From: Roseateles oligotrophus
GTDB taxonomy: Bacteria; Pseudomonadota; Gammaproteobacteria; Burkholderiales; Burkholderiaceae_C
Reading direction: 5' to 3'
Assembly: GCF_014204525.1 (NCBI RefSeq)
Contig: NZ_JACHLP010000001.1
Location: 620,001 to 684,000 of the forward strand
Length of the DNA: 64,000 nucleotides
Shown: positions 49,416 to 59,526 of the stretch, piece by piece
Layout of the letters: each line of letters begins with the position of its first letter
How positions within the stretch are numbered: position 1 is the stretch's first letter
Notes under the pieces: model-generated
Database searches by the model: none
What the model saw: only the letters and a program-made list of their open reading frames with translations
What the model was told of the DNA's origin: nothing
Translations under genes and position numbers: made by a program

Positions 49416-50579
49416 TCACAGCGCGCGCAGCACCCACTCTTGGCCGACACGCAGCAATTCGCGGTCGCACTCAAATTCGTCGCCCTCATGCTCGTGGCCG
49501 GGCAACACGCACACTACCGTCTCGCCTGCTTCACGCAGGGCGCGCACGGCAGCGCGTTGGGCGGCATCGCCACCCCAGGGTGCACGTACGGCGGCGCGCA
49601 AGCCCTTGTCGGGCGTCAGCGCCACCAGGGTCTTCAGATCCAGGCTGAAGCCCACGGCGGGACGGCGCCGGCCGAACACGGCGCCCACCTCGTCATAGCG
49701 GCCGCCACGCAGGATGGCGTCGCTGGAGCCGGCCGCATACAGGGCAAAACGCGCACCACTGTAATAGGCATAGCCGACCAGGTCCGCCAGATCAAAGCTC
49801 AGGCTCACCTCGGGATGGGTCTGCTGCAGATGCTCGGCCAGCCATTGCAAATCGTTCAGGGCCGCATGGATGGCGGGATGGGCCGGCAGCCGCGCCCGAG
49901 CCTGCGCCAGCACCTCGACGCCGCCGTACAGCGACAGCAAGGTCTGCAGACCTTGCAAGACCTCGGCCGGCAAGACCGCGGCCATGGCTTGCAGGGCCAC
50001 CGGATCCTTGGTCGCCAGGGCCGCGATGACGGCCTCCAGCTCGGCCGGCGCTAACACCACATCGCCCAGCACACCACGCACCAGGCGGGCATCGCCGAGG
50101 TCCAGCGTGGGATTCTTCAGGCCGGCGCGGCGCACCACCTCCAAGGCCATTTCCTGCACCTCGAGGTCGGCCTCCAGGCCGGCGTGGCCATAGATTTCGG
50201 CACCGAACTGCAAGGGCTCGCGACTGGCATGCAGGCCCGCGGGGCGGGTGTGCAGAACCGGGCCGCAGTAGCACAAACGGGTCACGCCGGCGCGGTTCAG
50301 AAGGTGGGCGTCGATGCGCGCGACTTGCGGTGTGGTGTCGGCACGCAGGCCCAGCGACCGCCCGGAGAGCTGATCCACCAGCTTGAAGGTCTTGAGATCC
50401 AACTCATGGCCGGCGCCTGAGAGCAAGGACTCCAGATGCTCCAGCAGCGGGGGCATGACCAACTCGCAGCCATAGGTGCGCGCCATATCCAGCAACTCAC
50501 GGCGCATCTCTTCGATGCGGCGCGCTTGGGAGGGCAGTACGTCAGCGAGATGCTCGGGTAGCAACCAAGCAGAGGCCAT
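49416..50579 (-). CDS. hisZ: ATP phosphoribosyltransferase regulatory subunit HisZ
   Basis: HisZ (387 aa) is a histidyl-tRNA-synthetase-like protein without aminoacylation activity that partners the short form of HisG and gives it histidine feedback control. The class II fold is visible ([60 protein letters not shown]). The C-terminal anticodon-binding domain is missing, as usual for HisZ. The ATG at 50579 matches the family start. The real HisRS is encoded at 58216-59526. Confidence 0.94.
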   Translation of the reverse strand: MASAWLLPEHLADVLPSQARRIEEMRRELLDMARTYGCELVMPPLLEHLESLLSGAGHELDLKTFKLVDQLSGRSLGLRADTTPQVARIDAHLLNRAGVTRLCYCGPVLHTRPAGLHASREPLQFGAEIYGHAGLEADLEVQEMALEVVRRAGLKNPTLDLGDARLVRGVLGDVVLAPAELEAVIAALATKDPVALQAMAAVLPAEVLQGLQTLLSLYGGVEVLAQARARLPAHPAIHAALNDLQWLAEHLQQTHPEVSLSFDLADLVGYAYYSGARFALYAAGSSDAILRGGRYDEVGAVFGRRRPAVGFSLDLKTLVALTPDKGLRAAVRAPWGGDAAQRAAVRALREAGETVVCVLPGHEHEGDEFECDRELLRVGQEWVLRAL

Positions 50580-50644
50580 GTGATTTTCGCAAGCGGTTAA
50601 AAACGGCATTGTACCGGGCCGCAAGCAAAAACCGGTTTAACCCC

Positions 50645-50836
50645 TCAGTTCCAGACCAGCAATAACAACAAAGTGCCCGACAAAATACTGGCCAGGCCGA
50701 CGAAGCGGATCTGCCCATCCGTCATGGCCAGCATGCGGGCGAAGACCTGGCGCCACAGCGTCGGGTTGAGCAAGGGCAGCAAGCCCTCGATCAGCAGCAT
50801 CAGGGCCAGGGCCGCGAAGATCTGTTCAGACGACAC
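50645..50836 (-). CDS. DUF2065 small membrane protein
   Basis: A 63-aa protein with two hydrophobic helices (about 5-25 and 43-62) joined by a short basic loop (RQVFARMLAMTDGQIRFVG). It belongs to the DUF2065/YjeT family, which typically follows hflC. The start is a GTG at 50836. The function is unknown; the conserved position beside HflKC suggests a membrane quality-control link. Confidence 0.88.
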   Translation of the reverse strand: MSSEQIFAALALMLLIEGLLPLLNPTLWRQVFARMLAMTDGQIRFVGLASILSGTLLLLLVWN

Positions 50837-50851
50837 GGCCCAGCCCTGCGC

Positions 50852-51745
50852 TTATTTGCGGGCCGGCGCGGCGGGCGCCGCGCTATTGCCGCGCATGGTC
50901 TTGAAGAACTCGCTGCTGGGGTCCAGCACCATCACATCCGACTTGTTGCGGAAGGTGGAGCGATAGGCCTCCAGCGAACGGTAGAACTGCGCGAACTGCG
51001 GGTCACGACCGAAGGACTCGGCATAGATGGCGGAGGCCTTGGCATCGCCCTCACCCTTGATCTTCTGCGCGTCGCGATAGGCCTCGGCGACGATCACCTC
51101 GCGCTGGCGGTCGGCATCGGCGCGGATCTTTTCGCCTTCGGCGCCACCGGTGGAGCGGGCCTCGTTGGCCACGCGCAGGCGCTCGGACTTCATGCGGTTG
51201 TAGACCGAGTCGGTGATATTGGCGGCGAAGTCCACGCGCTTGATCCGCACGTCCAGGATCTCGATACCAAACTGCTTGGCCTCATCGACCAGGCGGGCAC
51301 GCACATCGTTCATGACCTTCTCGCGCTCGGTCGCCAACACGGCCAGCACGGTGCGCTTGGTGACCTCCTCGTTGAAGGCCGCCTGCACCACCGGACTCAG
51401 CCGATTTTCAACGTTACGCATATTGGCGCCGTTGTTGCGGATGAACTGGCGGGGCTCGGCCACACGCCACTTCACCAGCCAGTCGATGACCAGGGTCTTC
51501 TTCTCGGCGGTGAAGATGGGGCGCGACTCGGGGCTGTCCAGGGTCTGCACCCGGCGGTCCAGGAAGACCACGTTCTGCAGCGGCGGCGGCATCTTGAACT
51601 TGAGACCGGGCTCGGTCACAACTTCCTTGATTTCACCCAAGGAGTAGACAACGGCAAACTGACGTTGATCCAGGATGAACAGCGTGGAGCTGGCCACCAT
51701 GAATGCAATAAGAACGCCAACGGCAATGGCGGCAAGACGATTCAT
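50852..51745 (-). CDS. hflC: HflC, modulator of FtsH protease
   Basis: HflC (297 aa) is an SPFH/prohibitin-family protein that forms a large cage with HflK around the FtsH protease in the inner membrane. An N-terminal membrane helix (about 5-25) is followed by the SPFH domain (FAVVYSLGEIKEVVTEPGLKFKMPP). A long alanine/glutamate-rich coiled coil (about 160-230) comes next. The C-terminus is alanine/proline rich. It lies 20 bp downstream of hflK. Confidence 0.95.
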   Translation of the reverse strand: MNRLAAIAVGVLIAFMVASSTLFILDQRQFAVVYSLGEIKEVVTEPGLKFKMPPPLQNVVFLDRRVQTLDSPESRPIFTAEKKTLVIDWLVKWRVAEPRQFIRNNGANMRNVENRLSPVVQAAFNEEVTKRTVLAVLATEREKVMNDVRARLVDEAKQFGIEILDVRIKRVDFAANITDSVYNRMKSERLRVANEARSTGGAEGEKIRADADRQREVIVAEAYRDAQKIKGEGDAKASAIYAESFGRDPQFAQFYRSLEAYRSTFRNKSDVMVLDPSSEFFKTMRGNSAAPAAPARK

Positions 51746-51765
51746 TGATATTTCTCCCGGATTCT

Positions 51766-53115
51766 TCAGCGTCCGTCGCGGCTGCGCAGGCCGTCGCGGG
51801 AGCGGATGTCGTTACTGCCGGTGCTGGGCGCCGGGCTCTCCGACTGCACCGGCGCGGGCTGGCTGGCGGTCACGGTGACATTGCCCGCGCCGCTTTGCTG
51901 AATCAGCTTGTCCAGCGGCAGATAGAGCAGATTGGAGCCGCTGCGGCTGTCCACCATCACCTTGCTGACGTTGGAGTAGACCTGCTGCATGGTGTCGATA
52001 TAGAGGCGGTCGCGCGTCACGGCGGGGGCCTTCTGATACTCGGCCAGCACGCTCTTGAAGCGCTGCGCATCGCCCTCGGCCTGCGAGACCACGCGGGACT
52101 TATAGCCCTCGGCCTCTTCCAGCAAACGGGCCGACGTGCCCTGGGCCTTGGGGATCACGTCGTTGGCATAGGCCTGGCCTTCATTCTTCAGGCGCTCACG
52201 GTCGGCACCGGCCTTGAAGGCGTCGTCAAAGGCGGCCTGCACCTGCTCGGGCGGCGCCACATTCTGCACATTGACGCTCTTGACCAGGATGCCGGTCTTC
52301 AGCCGGTCCAGCTGGGCTTGCACCGACTGGGCCAGTTCCACCGCGATGGCATCGCGCTGCTCGTAGAGCACCGAGTCCATCTTGCTCTTGCCGACGATCT
52401 CGCGCACGGCCGACTCGGCCGCCAGCACCACGGCCTCGTTGGGGTTGCGGTTCTCGAACAGATAGTCGCGCGCATTCTTCAGCGTGTATTGCACGGTGAA
52501 GCGGATGTCGACGATGTTCTCGTCCTGCGTCAGCATGGAGGAGTCGCGCAGGCCGGAGGCCGGCACCACCACGGCGCGCCCCACTTCCACCTGCTGCAAC
52601 TGGGTCACCGAGACCACCTCGGCGGCCTGGAAGGGATAGGGCAGGCGCCACTGGAAGCCGGCGTCCACCGTGCGGCTGTACTTGCCGAAGGAGGTCACCA
52701 CGCCCTGCTCGCCTTCTTGCACGATGAAGAAGCCGCTGCCCAGCCAGCCCAGCAAGACCACGCCGCCGATCAAGGCCGCGCCGATGCCGGCGCTCTTCAT
52801 ATCGGGCTGGAAGTTGTTGCCGCCGCCATTGGGATTGCCGCCGTTGCCAGGGCCGCCCTCGTTGCCACCGCCCTTGCCGCCAAACATGCCGGAGAGCTTG
52901 CGGTTGAAGTCGCGCCACAGCTCATCCAGATCGGGCGGGCCTTCGTTGCGGCCATTGTTCAGCAGGCGGCCGGCGCGCCAGCCGCTGGGCATCAGCTTGA
53001 ACAGCGCGCCCGCGGCCAAGGCTTGCGCGGCGGCCGCCACTGACTTCATCTGCCCGCCAACCGGGCTTTTCATCGGCCGCTCGCGGCTCACGGGCTCAAA
53101 GGTATTCATGCTCAT
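51766..53115 (-). CDS. hflK: HflK, modulator of FtsH protease
   Basis: HflK (449 aa) is the partner of HflC. A glycine/asparagine-rich cytosolic N-terminus (about 60-110; GGKGGGNEGGPGNGGNPNGG) precedes a single membrane helix (about 115-135), the SPFH domain (EQGVVTSFGKYSRTVDAGFQWRLPYPF) and a long coiled coil. It starts with an ATG that overlaps the hflX stop codon (ATGA), so hflX, hflK and hflC are translationally linked. Confidence 0.95.
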   Translation of the reverse strand: MSMNTFEPVSRERPMKSPVGGQMKSVAAAAQALAAGALFKLMPSGWRAGRLLNNGRNEGPPDLDELWRDFNRKLSGMFGGKGGGNEGGPGNGGNPNGGGNNFQPDMKSAGIGAALIGGVVLLGWLGSGFFIVQEGEQGVVTSFGKYSRTVDAGFQWRLPYPFQAAEVVSVTQLQQVEVGRAVVVPASGLRDSSMLTQDENIVDIRFTVQYTLKNARDYLFENRNPNEAVVLAAESAVREIVGKSKMDSVLYEQRDAIAVELAQSVQAQLDRLKTGILVKSVNVQNVAPPEQVQAAFDDAFKAGADRERLKNEGQAYANDVIPKAQGTSARLLEEAEGYKSRVVSQAEGDAQRFKSVLAEYQKAPAVTRDRLYIDTMQQVYSNVSKVMVDSRSGSNLLYLPLDKLIQQSGAGNVTVTASQPAPVQSESPAPSTGSNDIRSRDGLRSRDGR

Positions 53116-54440
53116 GCCTGTGTTTTTGGTAAATCGGCGCCCTCGTCAGACGAGAGGGCACCGAGGTTTGCTTCGGATTCGAAGTCCACCCCGTCAACTG
53201 GGGGGAAGTCCTGGATTTTCAAGCCACGCGGGTCCTGAGCCAGCGGGTTCAAGTCGCCAGGCGCACGCTGCATGGCCAGGACGATCTGCTCGCGCAGCAG
53301 ATCCAGGCCCGTGCCGTCCAGCGAGCTGACGAAGACGCGCGGCACGCGAACACCGCCGCCACCGCCATGGCCCGGGCGTTCCAGCCAGTCCATGGCCTCG
53401 CGTGGGCGCTGGTCTTCTTCGAGCAGGTCCTGCTTGTTGTAGATCAGGATTTGCGGGATGTCGGCGGCGCCGATTTCTTCCAGCACCCGCTCCACCTCCA
53501 GCATCTGCTCGTCCAGCACGGGCGAGGCGGCATCCACCACATGCAAGAGCAGATCGGCATCGGCCGCCTCTTGCAGCGTGGCGCGGAAAGCCTCGACCAG
53601 CTTGTGTGGCAGATCGCGGATAAAGCCCACTGTGTCCGACAGCGAGACGCTGGCGCCGGCCTGCTCCAGATAGAGCGAACGGGTGGTGGTATCCAGCGTC
53701 GCGAAGAGCTGGTCGGCCGCGTAGGTGCGTGCTTTGACCAAGGCATTGAACAACGTGGACTTGCCCGCATTGGTGTAACCCACCAGCGAGACGCGGAACA
53801 CGCCGTTGCGGCTGCGCGCGCGCTGCTGGGTGCTGCGCTGGCGCTGCACCTTTTTCAGCTTGTCCTTGATGGTCTTGATGCGGTCGTCGATCATGCGGCG
53901 ATCCAGCTCGATCTGCGCCTCGCCGGGGCCGCCACGCATGCCGATGCCGCCGCTCTGGCGCTCGAGGTGGCTCCAACGCCGCACCAGCCGGGTGGCCAGG
54001 TATTGCAGCCGCGCCAGCTCGACCTGCAGCTTGCCTTCATGGCTTTGCGCACGAGCGGCAAAGATTTCGAGAATCAGGGCCGTGCGGTCGGCCACGGGCA
54101 CGCCCAGCACCCGCTCCAGATTGCGCTGCTGCGCGGGTGAGATCGCCTGGTCGAAGAGCACGGTGTGTGCCTGGTGCGCCTGCACCAGCAGCTTGATTTC
54201 ATCGGCCTTGCCCGAACCCACAAACAAAGCGGCATCGGGGGCCTGGCGGCGTGCGATGACACGGGCCACCGGGGCATCGCCGGCCGATTCGGCCAGCAAG
54301 GCCAACTCGTCCAGCGTGGGGTCAAAACTGCCCACCGACTTATTGCTGCGGCCGAAATCGACGCCGACGAGAATGGCGCGCGCCGCCTCAGAGGGCGGCG
54401 TCGCGGGGGAGGAAGAAGAAGAGGTAGAGGAAGAACTCAA
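53112..54440 (-). CDS. hflX: GTPase HflX
   Basis: HflX (442 aa) is a ribosome-associated GTPase that splits stalled 70S ribosomes, especially under heat or antibiotic stress. The N-terminal domain ends with a glycine-rich GGIGMRGGPGEAQIELDRR. The G domain has G1 GYTNAGKSTLF, G3 DTVGFIRDLPH and G4 NKQDLL. The only available start near the conserved region is a TTG at 54440, followed by a serine-rich stretch. It lies downstream of hfq and upstream of hflK-hflC, a standard order. Confidence 0.95.
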   Translation of the reverse strand: MSSSSTSSSSSPATPPSEAARAILVGVDFGRSNKSVGSFDPTLDELALLAESAGDAPVARVIARRQAPDAALFVGSGKADEIKLLVQAHQAHTVLFDQAISPAQQRNLERVLGVPVADRTALILEIFAARAQSHEGKLQVELARLQYLATRLVRRWSHLERQSGGIGMRGGPGEAQIELDRRMIDDRIKTIKDKLKKVQRQRSTQQRARSRNGVFRVSLVGYTNAGKSTLFNALVKARTYAADQLFATLDTTTRSLYLEQAGASVSLSDTVGFIRDLPHKLVEAFRATLQEAADADLLLHVVDAASPVLDEQMLEVERVLEEIGAADIPQILIYNKQDLLEEDQRPREAMDWLERPGHGGGGGVRVPRVFVSSLDGTGLDLLREQIVLAMQRAPGDLNPLAQDPRGLKIQDFPPVDGVDFESEANLGALSSDEGADLPKTQA

Positions 54441-54588
54441 GGTGTAGCAAATGATGGGCTGGTTGGGCGGGAATCAAGCAGCTCGATTCACACCCGGCAT
54501 TCAAGAGCCTCCCGAACTTGTCCGCCGATCAGCTTGTTGAGAGCCGCCTTGGAAAAGCCCGGGTGGCACACATCGCCCGCAATGCCGA

Positions 54589-54834
54589 TCAGGCCGCGTC
54601 GTCCGCCGCGTCGGCCGTATGGAAGTTCACGGCACGGCCCGGCACGACGGTCGAGATCGCATGCTTGTAAACCATCTGGGTGACGGTATTGCGCAACAAG
54701 ACGACGTACTGGTCGAAAGACTCGATATGGCCTTGCAACTTGATGCCATTGACCAAGTAGATGGAGACCGGAACATGCTCCTTGCGCAGCAGGTTCAGGA
54801 AGGGGTCTTGCAGGAGTTGGCCTTTATTGCTCAC
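54589..54834 (-). CDS. hfq: RNA chaperone Hfq
   Basis: Hfq (81 aa) is the hexameric RNA-binding protein that pairs small RNAs with mRNAs. The Sm1 segment [46 protein letters not shown] and the Sm2 segment [12 protein letters not shown] are complete. The start is a GTG at 54834 preceded by GGAG. A short alanine/aspartate-rich C-terminal tail follows the core. It lies 148 bp before hflX. Confidence 0.98.
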   Translation of the reverse strand: MSNKGQLLQDPFLNLLRKEHVPVSIYLVNGIKLQGHIESFDQYVVLLRNTVTQMVYKHAISTVVPGRAVNFHTADAADDAA

Positions 54835-54933
54835 GATATGCTCCGTGTTGTGAGAGGGAGGTTGAAAAATACGGCGTCCACCTTAACACAGGGCCAGGCT
54901 GCGCGCTGCGCTGTGCTGAAGGCTTAGGGAGGT

Positions 54934-56271
54934 TCAATCCTTGTCGTCGAAGGGATTCTTGGACGAGCGCATCTCGATGCGCATGGGGGTGCCGACCAGC
55001 TTGTAGTGGGCGCGGATGCGGCCCTCCAGATAACGCTTGTAGACCTCGGTCACGCCTTCCAGCGAATTGCCGTGCACGATCACCAACGGCGGGTTCATGC
55101 CGCCCTGGTGGGCATAGCGCAGCTTGGGACGGAAGTGTCCGCTGCGTTTGGGCGTTTGGTGCTCGACCGCTTCCTGGATCAAACGGGTCAGCACCGGCGT
55201 GGTCATCTTCTTGTAGGCCGAGGAATAGGCGTCCGCCAGCGCGCCCCACAGCGGCCCCAGGCCCTGGCGCTTCAGCGCCGAGATATTGTGGATGGGCGCG
55301 AACTTCATGAAGGCCAGGCGCTGCTCGATGGAGCGCTGCAGTTGCTCGCGCTGATAGCTGTCGACGGCATCCCATTTATTGACGGCCAACACGACGGCGC
55401 GGCCGCTTTCCAGGATGTAGCCGGCGATATGGGCATCCTGGTCGGACACGCCCTGGGTCGCGTCCAGCAGCAGCAGCACGACATTGGCGTCGGCAATCGC
55501 CTGCAGGGTCTTGACCACCGAGAACTTCTCGATCGCCTCGAACACCTTGCCCTTGCGGCGCAGGCCGGCGGTGTCGATCAGCTTGAACTGCTGGCCATTG
55601 CGCTCAAAGTCCACCGAGATGGCGTCGCGCGTCGTGCCCGGCATATCGAAGGCCACCAGGCGCTCCTCGCCCAGCCAGGTGTTGATCAGCGTGCTCTTGC
55701 CCACATTGGGGCGGCCGGCCACGGCCAGGCGGATCACGCCATCCGGCGCGCCGCTGGCCTCTTCCTCGTCCTCATCGAACTCGAAGGGTTCCAGCACCGC
55801 CTCCAGCAAGCTGCGAATGCCCTGGCCGTGCGCCGCCGAGATGGGGTGGGGCTCGCCCATGCCCAGCTCGTGGAACTCGGCCAGCAGGGGCGACTCGCTC
55901 ATGCCCTCGGCCTTGTTGATGGCCACGAAGACGCGCTTATTGGCCTGGCGCAGATAGCGGGCGATGTCGGAGTCGTGGGCGGACAGACCCAGGCGCACAT
56001 CGACGACAAAAATCACCGCATCCGCCTCGGCCACGGCCTGGCGGGTCTGCTTGGCCATCTCCTTGACGATGCCCGTCGTGCTGTCGGGCTCGAAGCCACC
56101 GGTGTCGATGACGATGAACTCGCGGTTGCCCAGGCGGCCGTCACCGTAGTGGCGGTCGCGGGTCAGGCCCGCGAAGTCGGCCACGATGGCGTCCCGGCTC
56201 TTGGTCATCCGGTTGAACAGGGTGGACTTGCCCACATTGGGGCGTCCGACAAGGGCGATGACTGGTTTCAT
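54934..56271 (-). CDS. der: Ribosome biogenesis GTPase Der (EngA)
   Basis: Der (445 aa) has two tandem GTPase domains and acts in late 50S assembly. Domain 1 has [14 protein letters not shown] and DTGGFEPD; domain 2 has [14 protein letters not shown] and [10 protein letters not shown]. The NKAE and NKWD base-recognition motifs are also present. A C-terminal KH-like domain follows (ending near KNPFDDKD). The ATG at 56271 gives the conserved N-terminus [14 protein letters not shown]. It is between bamB and hfq, as in most Burkholderiales. Confidence 0.98.
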   Translation of the reverse strand: MKPVIALVGRPNVGKSTLFNRMTKSRDAIVADFAGLTRDRHYGDGRLGNREFIVIDTGGFEPDSTTGIVKEMAKQTRQAVAEADAVIFVVDVRLGLSAHDSDIARYLRQANKRVFVAINKAEGMSESPLLAEFHELGMGEPHPISAAHGQGIRSLLEAVLEPFEFDEDEEEASGAPDGVIRLAVAGRPNVGKSTLINTWLGEERLVAFDMPGTTRDAISVDFERNGQQFKLIDTAGLRRKGKVFEAIEKFSVVKTLQAIADANVVLLLLDATQGVSDQDAHIAGYILESGRAVVLAVNKWDAVDSYQREQLQRSIEQRLAFMKFAPIHNISALKRQGLGPLWGALADAYSSAYKKMTTPVLTRLIQEAVEHQTPKRSGHFRPKLRYAHQGGMNPPLVIVHGNSLEGVTEVYKRYLEGRIRAHYKLVGTPMRIEMRSSKNPFDDKD

Positions 56272-56343
56272 ATTGTTCTTCTTCTCGTAAAGCAAAAAAG
56301 TACTGCAGGGACAGGGCCGGCGGCGGAACGCCGGCCCGGCCCC

Positions 56344-57480
56344 TCACTCGGGTCGCAGGGCGAACAAGCCGCCCTTGCGTGTGGCCACCAGCACCGTCGT
56401 GCCCAGGGCCACGGGCGCGGCCGCAATGGCCGAACCGTCGGTGCTCAAACGCAGCTGGGTCTTGCCCGTCTCGCGATTGAGGAAATGCACATAGCCTTCA
56501 AAATCACCCACCAAGACGGTGCTGCCTTGCACCAGGGGCGCGCTCAGGCGGCGGTTCTGGAACTGCTCGGCCGTCCAGTTGACCTCGCCGTTAGCGGCGT
56601 TCCAGGCGGTCAGGCGGTCGGAGGCATCGCCGCCGACGACGATTTTCGCATCCCCGCCAACACCGTTGACACCGCCCACATTGCGGCTCCACTGCGCCAC
56701 GCCGCGCTCGGCGTTGACGCAGCCCACGGCGGACTGGAAGGCGCGCGCGCACAGCAGATCACCGTTGCGCAGCATGGGGCCAACCAGATCGGCCAAGCGC
56801 TCCACCTCGTTGGTGCCGCGCGGATTGGCCACGCTGGCCTCCCAGCGCACCGTGCCCTTGAGCGGGTCCACGCCGGTCAGACGCGGGCCTTGGCCGACGA
56901 TGAGCGTGTCCTTGTAGGCGCCGATCACGCCGGCCTGGGCCAGGGTCAAGGCGTCACCGGGGCGGCGCATTTCCCACAGCTTGCGGCCATCCAGCACATC
57001 AAAAGCCAACACCTGGCGATCGACGGTCAGCACAAACACCCGCTCACCGGCCACCAGGGGGGCGGCGATCACGGGCGTGGACAAGGTCTTGCGCCAGACG
57101 GTCTTGCCGGCATCCAGCACCACCAACTCGCTATTGCGGGTGACGACGGCGGCAAAACGGCCATCGCTGCCCACACCGGCGCTGAGCTTCTGGCCCACTT
57201 CGGCGCGCCACAAAGGCTTGCCATTGCTGGCCTGCAAGGCGCTCACCACGCCGTCGCTGCCGGCCACCACAAACTGCTCGCCCACGGCGGCGATAGAGAG
57301 CGGGAACTGCACGCTGTCCAGCCGCGCTTCCCACACCACCCGGCCGGCGATGGCGGGCGTCACTTGCTCCAGCGCGGCGGGCTTGGCGGCGGAGCCGGAG
57401 CCGAATATCGAGCAGGCCGACAGCATCAGGCTGCCCGCCAGCACCAGGGCGGCGCTCAGGGCCGAAGGGCGGGCCCTCAT
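56344..57480 (-). CDS. bamB: Outer membrane protein assembly lipoprotein BamB
   Basis: BamB (378 aa) is an eight-bladed beta-propeller lipoprotein of the BAM complex that helps deliver barrel proteins to BamA. The lipoprotein signal peptide has the lipobox LSAC (cysteine near residue 23). PQQ-like repeats follow with recurring GxxxW-type blades (GRVVWEARL, GKPLWRAEVG, GKTVWRKTL). It overlaps the upstream TPR gene stop codon (ATGA). The gene is upstream of der, a conserved pairing. Confidence 0.95.
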   Translation of the reverse strand: MRARPSALSAALVLAGSLMLSACSIFGSGSAAKPAALEQVTPAIAGRVVWEARLDSVQFPLSIAAVGEQFVVAGSDGVVSALQASNGKPLWRAEVGQKLSAGVGSDGRFAAVVTRNSELVVLDAGKTVWRKTLSTPVIAAPLVAGERVFVLTVDRQVLAFDVLDGRKLWEMRRPGDALTLAQAGVIGAYKDTLIVGQGPRLTGVDPLKGTVRWEASVANPRGTNEVERLADLVGPMLRNGDLLCARAFQSAVGCVNAERGVAQWSRNVGGVNGVGGDAKIVVGGDASDRLTAWNAANGEVNWTAEQFQNRRLSAPLVQGSTVLVGDFEGYVHFLNRETGKTQLRLSTDGSAIAAAPVALGTTVLVATRKGGLFALRPE

Positions 57481-58157
57481 TTGGCGGCTCCCTGGCTGGC
57501 GGAAGCGGCCTCGTCCGGCTGGGCCACGCCCAACGTGGCCAGCTTGGCTTCGATCAGTTGGCGGTAGTTCTGCGTTTTGTCCATGGCGGCATGGGCTTTC
57601 TGGTACTCGGCACGGGCCAGATCGGGCTTGCCCTGCAGCTTGAACAGATCGCCACGGCGGTCGGCCTGCAAGGCGGCAAAGTCGCTGGACTTGATGCCGT
57701 CCAGGGTCTTGGCGGCTTCGTCGAACTTCTTGGCGTCCATCTGCAGGCCGGCCAGACGCAGGCGGGCGATGTCGCGGTACTCGGAGCCATTGCCCTTCTC
57801 CGCCACCCAGGCCAGGCTGGCTTGAGCCGCGTCCGCCTGGCCCTTGTCGAATTGCAGCTTGGCGGCTTGCAGCGCGCCCTGGGCGGCATAGCCGGTGCCG
57901 GGGAAGCGCTCCTTCAGATCGGCAAAGATACGGCCGGCCTTGTCGGCATCGCTGCCCTGCACCGCGCGGTCCAGCTCGTCATACATGGCGGCGGCCTTGA
58001 TGGATTGCTCGCGCTGCCACCAGTTCCAACCCGTCCAGGCGGCATAACTGGCCAACACCAGGGTCAGCACCCAGGTAATCAGATTGCCCCAGCGCTTCCA
58101 GAAAGCCTTCAGCTGGTCCAACTGTTCTTGTTCTTCGAGATCGAGATGCGAGGCCAT
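57477..58157 (-). CDS. YfgM-like TPR membrane protein
   Basis: A 226-aa protein with a short cytoplasmic N-terminus (EEQEQLDQLKAFWKRWGN), one membrane helix (about 26-46) and a periplasmic TPR-like domain. It corresponds to the E. coli ancillary SecYEG translocon subunit YfgM, which works with periplasmic chaperones. Its place between hisS and bamB is conserved. It ends in an ATGA overlap with bamB, which suggests a joint role in outer-membrane protein transport. Confidence 0.9.
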   Translation of the reverse strand: MASHLDLEEQEQLDQLKAFWKRWGNLITWVLTLVLASYAAWTGWNWWQREQSIKAAAMYDELDRAVQGSDADKAGRIFADLKERFPGTGYAAQGALQAAKLQFDKGQADAAQASLAWVAEKGNGSEYRDIARLRLAGLQMDAKKFDEAAKTLDGIKSSDFAALQADRRGDLFKLQGKPDLARAEYQKAHAAMDKTQNYRQLIEAKLATLGVAQPDEAASASQGAAK

Positions 58158-58215
58158 GGGAGGGATTCTTTTTTAGAGGACGAAAGAATTGGAATAGAAA
58201 CAGGGTGAGGCGGGA

Positions 58216-59526
58216 TTATGCGTCGAGCAGCTCGGCCGCCCAGCTCGCGACTTGATCCAGCGAACGGGTGAATTGTGCGGAGCCCTCGGCGCGCAGCGGC
58301 TTGACGGCCACCTGGCCCTGGGCCAACTCTTGCTCACCGAAGATCAGCGCAAAGGCCGCGCCGCTGGCATCGGCCTTCTTGAACTGCGACTTCATGCTGC
58401 TCTGGCCAGGGTGCAGGACGACCGCGACACCGGCGGCGCGCAGGGCCTCCAGCGCCACCATCACCTGGGGCAGGCCCTGGGCCGAGGGCACGATGGCGTA
58501 GGCCTGCGGCGCCGGCGCTGCGGGCAGCAAGCCCACCTCTTCCAGCAGCAGCAACATACGCTCGATCCCCATGCCGAAGCCCACCGCCGGCGCGGCCTTG
58601 CCACCCAGCTGCTCGATCAGGCCGTCGTAACGGCCGCCGCCACAGACCGTGCCTTGCGAGCCCAGCTTGTCGGTGACCCACTCGAACACGGTCAGGTTGT
58701 AATAGTCCAGGCCGCGCACCAGGCGCGGGTTGATGCGGTAGCGCACACCGGCCGCGTCCAGGATGGCACGCACGCCGGAGAAATGCGCCTGCGAGGCCTC
58801 GCCCAGGAAGTCCAGCAGCTTGGGCGCGCCATTGGCCATGGCCTGCAGGGCCGGATTCTTGGTATCCAGCACGCGCAAGGGGTTGGCGTAGAGGCGGCGC
58901 TGGCTGTCTTCGTCCAGCAGCTCTTTATGCTGCTCCAGATAGGCGATCAAGGCCTCGCGGTGGGCGCGGCGCTCAGCCACCTCGCCCAGGCAGTTCAGCT
59001 CCAGGCTGACATGCTCGCCATCGACCAATCCCAGCTCGCGCAGCAGGCGCGAGCCCATCAGAATCACCTCGGCATCGACGTCCGGGCCGGCAAAGCCCAG
59101 GGCCTCGACCCCCATCTGGTGAAACTGGCGGTAACGGCCCTTCTGCGGCTTCTCGCGCCGGAACATGGGGCCGAAGTAGTAGAGGCGGCGGCCCGAGTCG
59201 CGCAAAAAGGAATGCTCGATCATGGCTCGCACCACGCCAGCCGTCATCTCGGGACGCAGGGCTAGATGCTCGGCCTGGCCGTGCTTGTCGGCACGGTCCT
59301 CGAAGGCATACATCTCCTTCTCGACGATATCGGTCACCTCGCCGATGCCGCGCACAAACAAGGCGGTGGGCTCGACGATGGGGGTGCGCACATTGGCATA
59401 GCCGTAGCGCTGCAGCACGCTGCGCATCTTGGCTTCCAGCCACTCCCAGTTCGCCGAGTCCGGCGGCAGGATGTCGTTCATGCCCTTGACGGCTTGCAAG
59501 GGCTGGGGCTTCTTCACTTCACTCAT
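58216..59526 (-). CDS. hisS: Histidyl-tRNA synthetase
   Basis: HisRS (436 aa) charges tRNA-His. Class II motifs are present: motif 2 region [23 protein letters not shown], the histidine-binding HisA loop [14 protein letters not shown], and motif 3 [17 protein letters not shown]. The C-terminal anticodon-binding domain is complete ([27 protein letters not shown]). It directly follows ispG (TGA adjacent to ATG). Confidence 0.97.
   Translation of the reverse strand: MSEVKKPQPLQAVKGMNDILPPDSANWEWLEAKMRSVLQRYGYANVRTPIVEPTALFVRGIGEVTDIVEKEMYAFEDRADKHGQAEHLALRPEMTAGVVRAMIEHSFLRDSGRRLYYFGPMFRREKPQKGRYRQFHQMGVEALGFAGPDVDAEVILMGSRLLRELGLVDGEHVSLELNCLGEVAERRAHREALIAYLEQHKELLDEDSQRRLYANPLRVLDTKNPALQAMANGAPKLLDFLGEASQAHFSGVRAILDAAGVRYRINPRLVRGLDYYNLTVFEWVTDKLGSQGTVCGGGRYDGLIEQLGGKAAPAVGFGMGIERMLLLLEEVGLLPAAPAPQAYAIVPSAQGLPQVMVALEALRAAGVAVVLHPGQSSMKSQFKKADASGAAFALIFGEQELAQGQVAVKPLRAEGSAQFTRSLDQVASWAAELLDA

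Noticed and set aside
55006-57567. 853-codon open frame opposite der and bamB
   Set aside because: It spans two well-identified minus-strand genes and has no family features.
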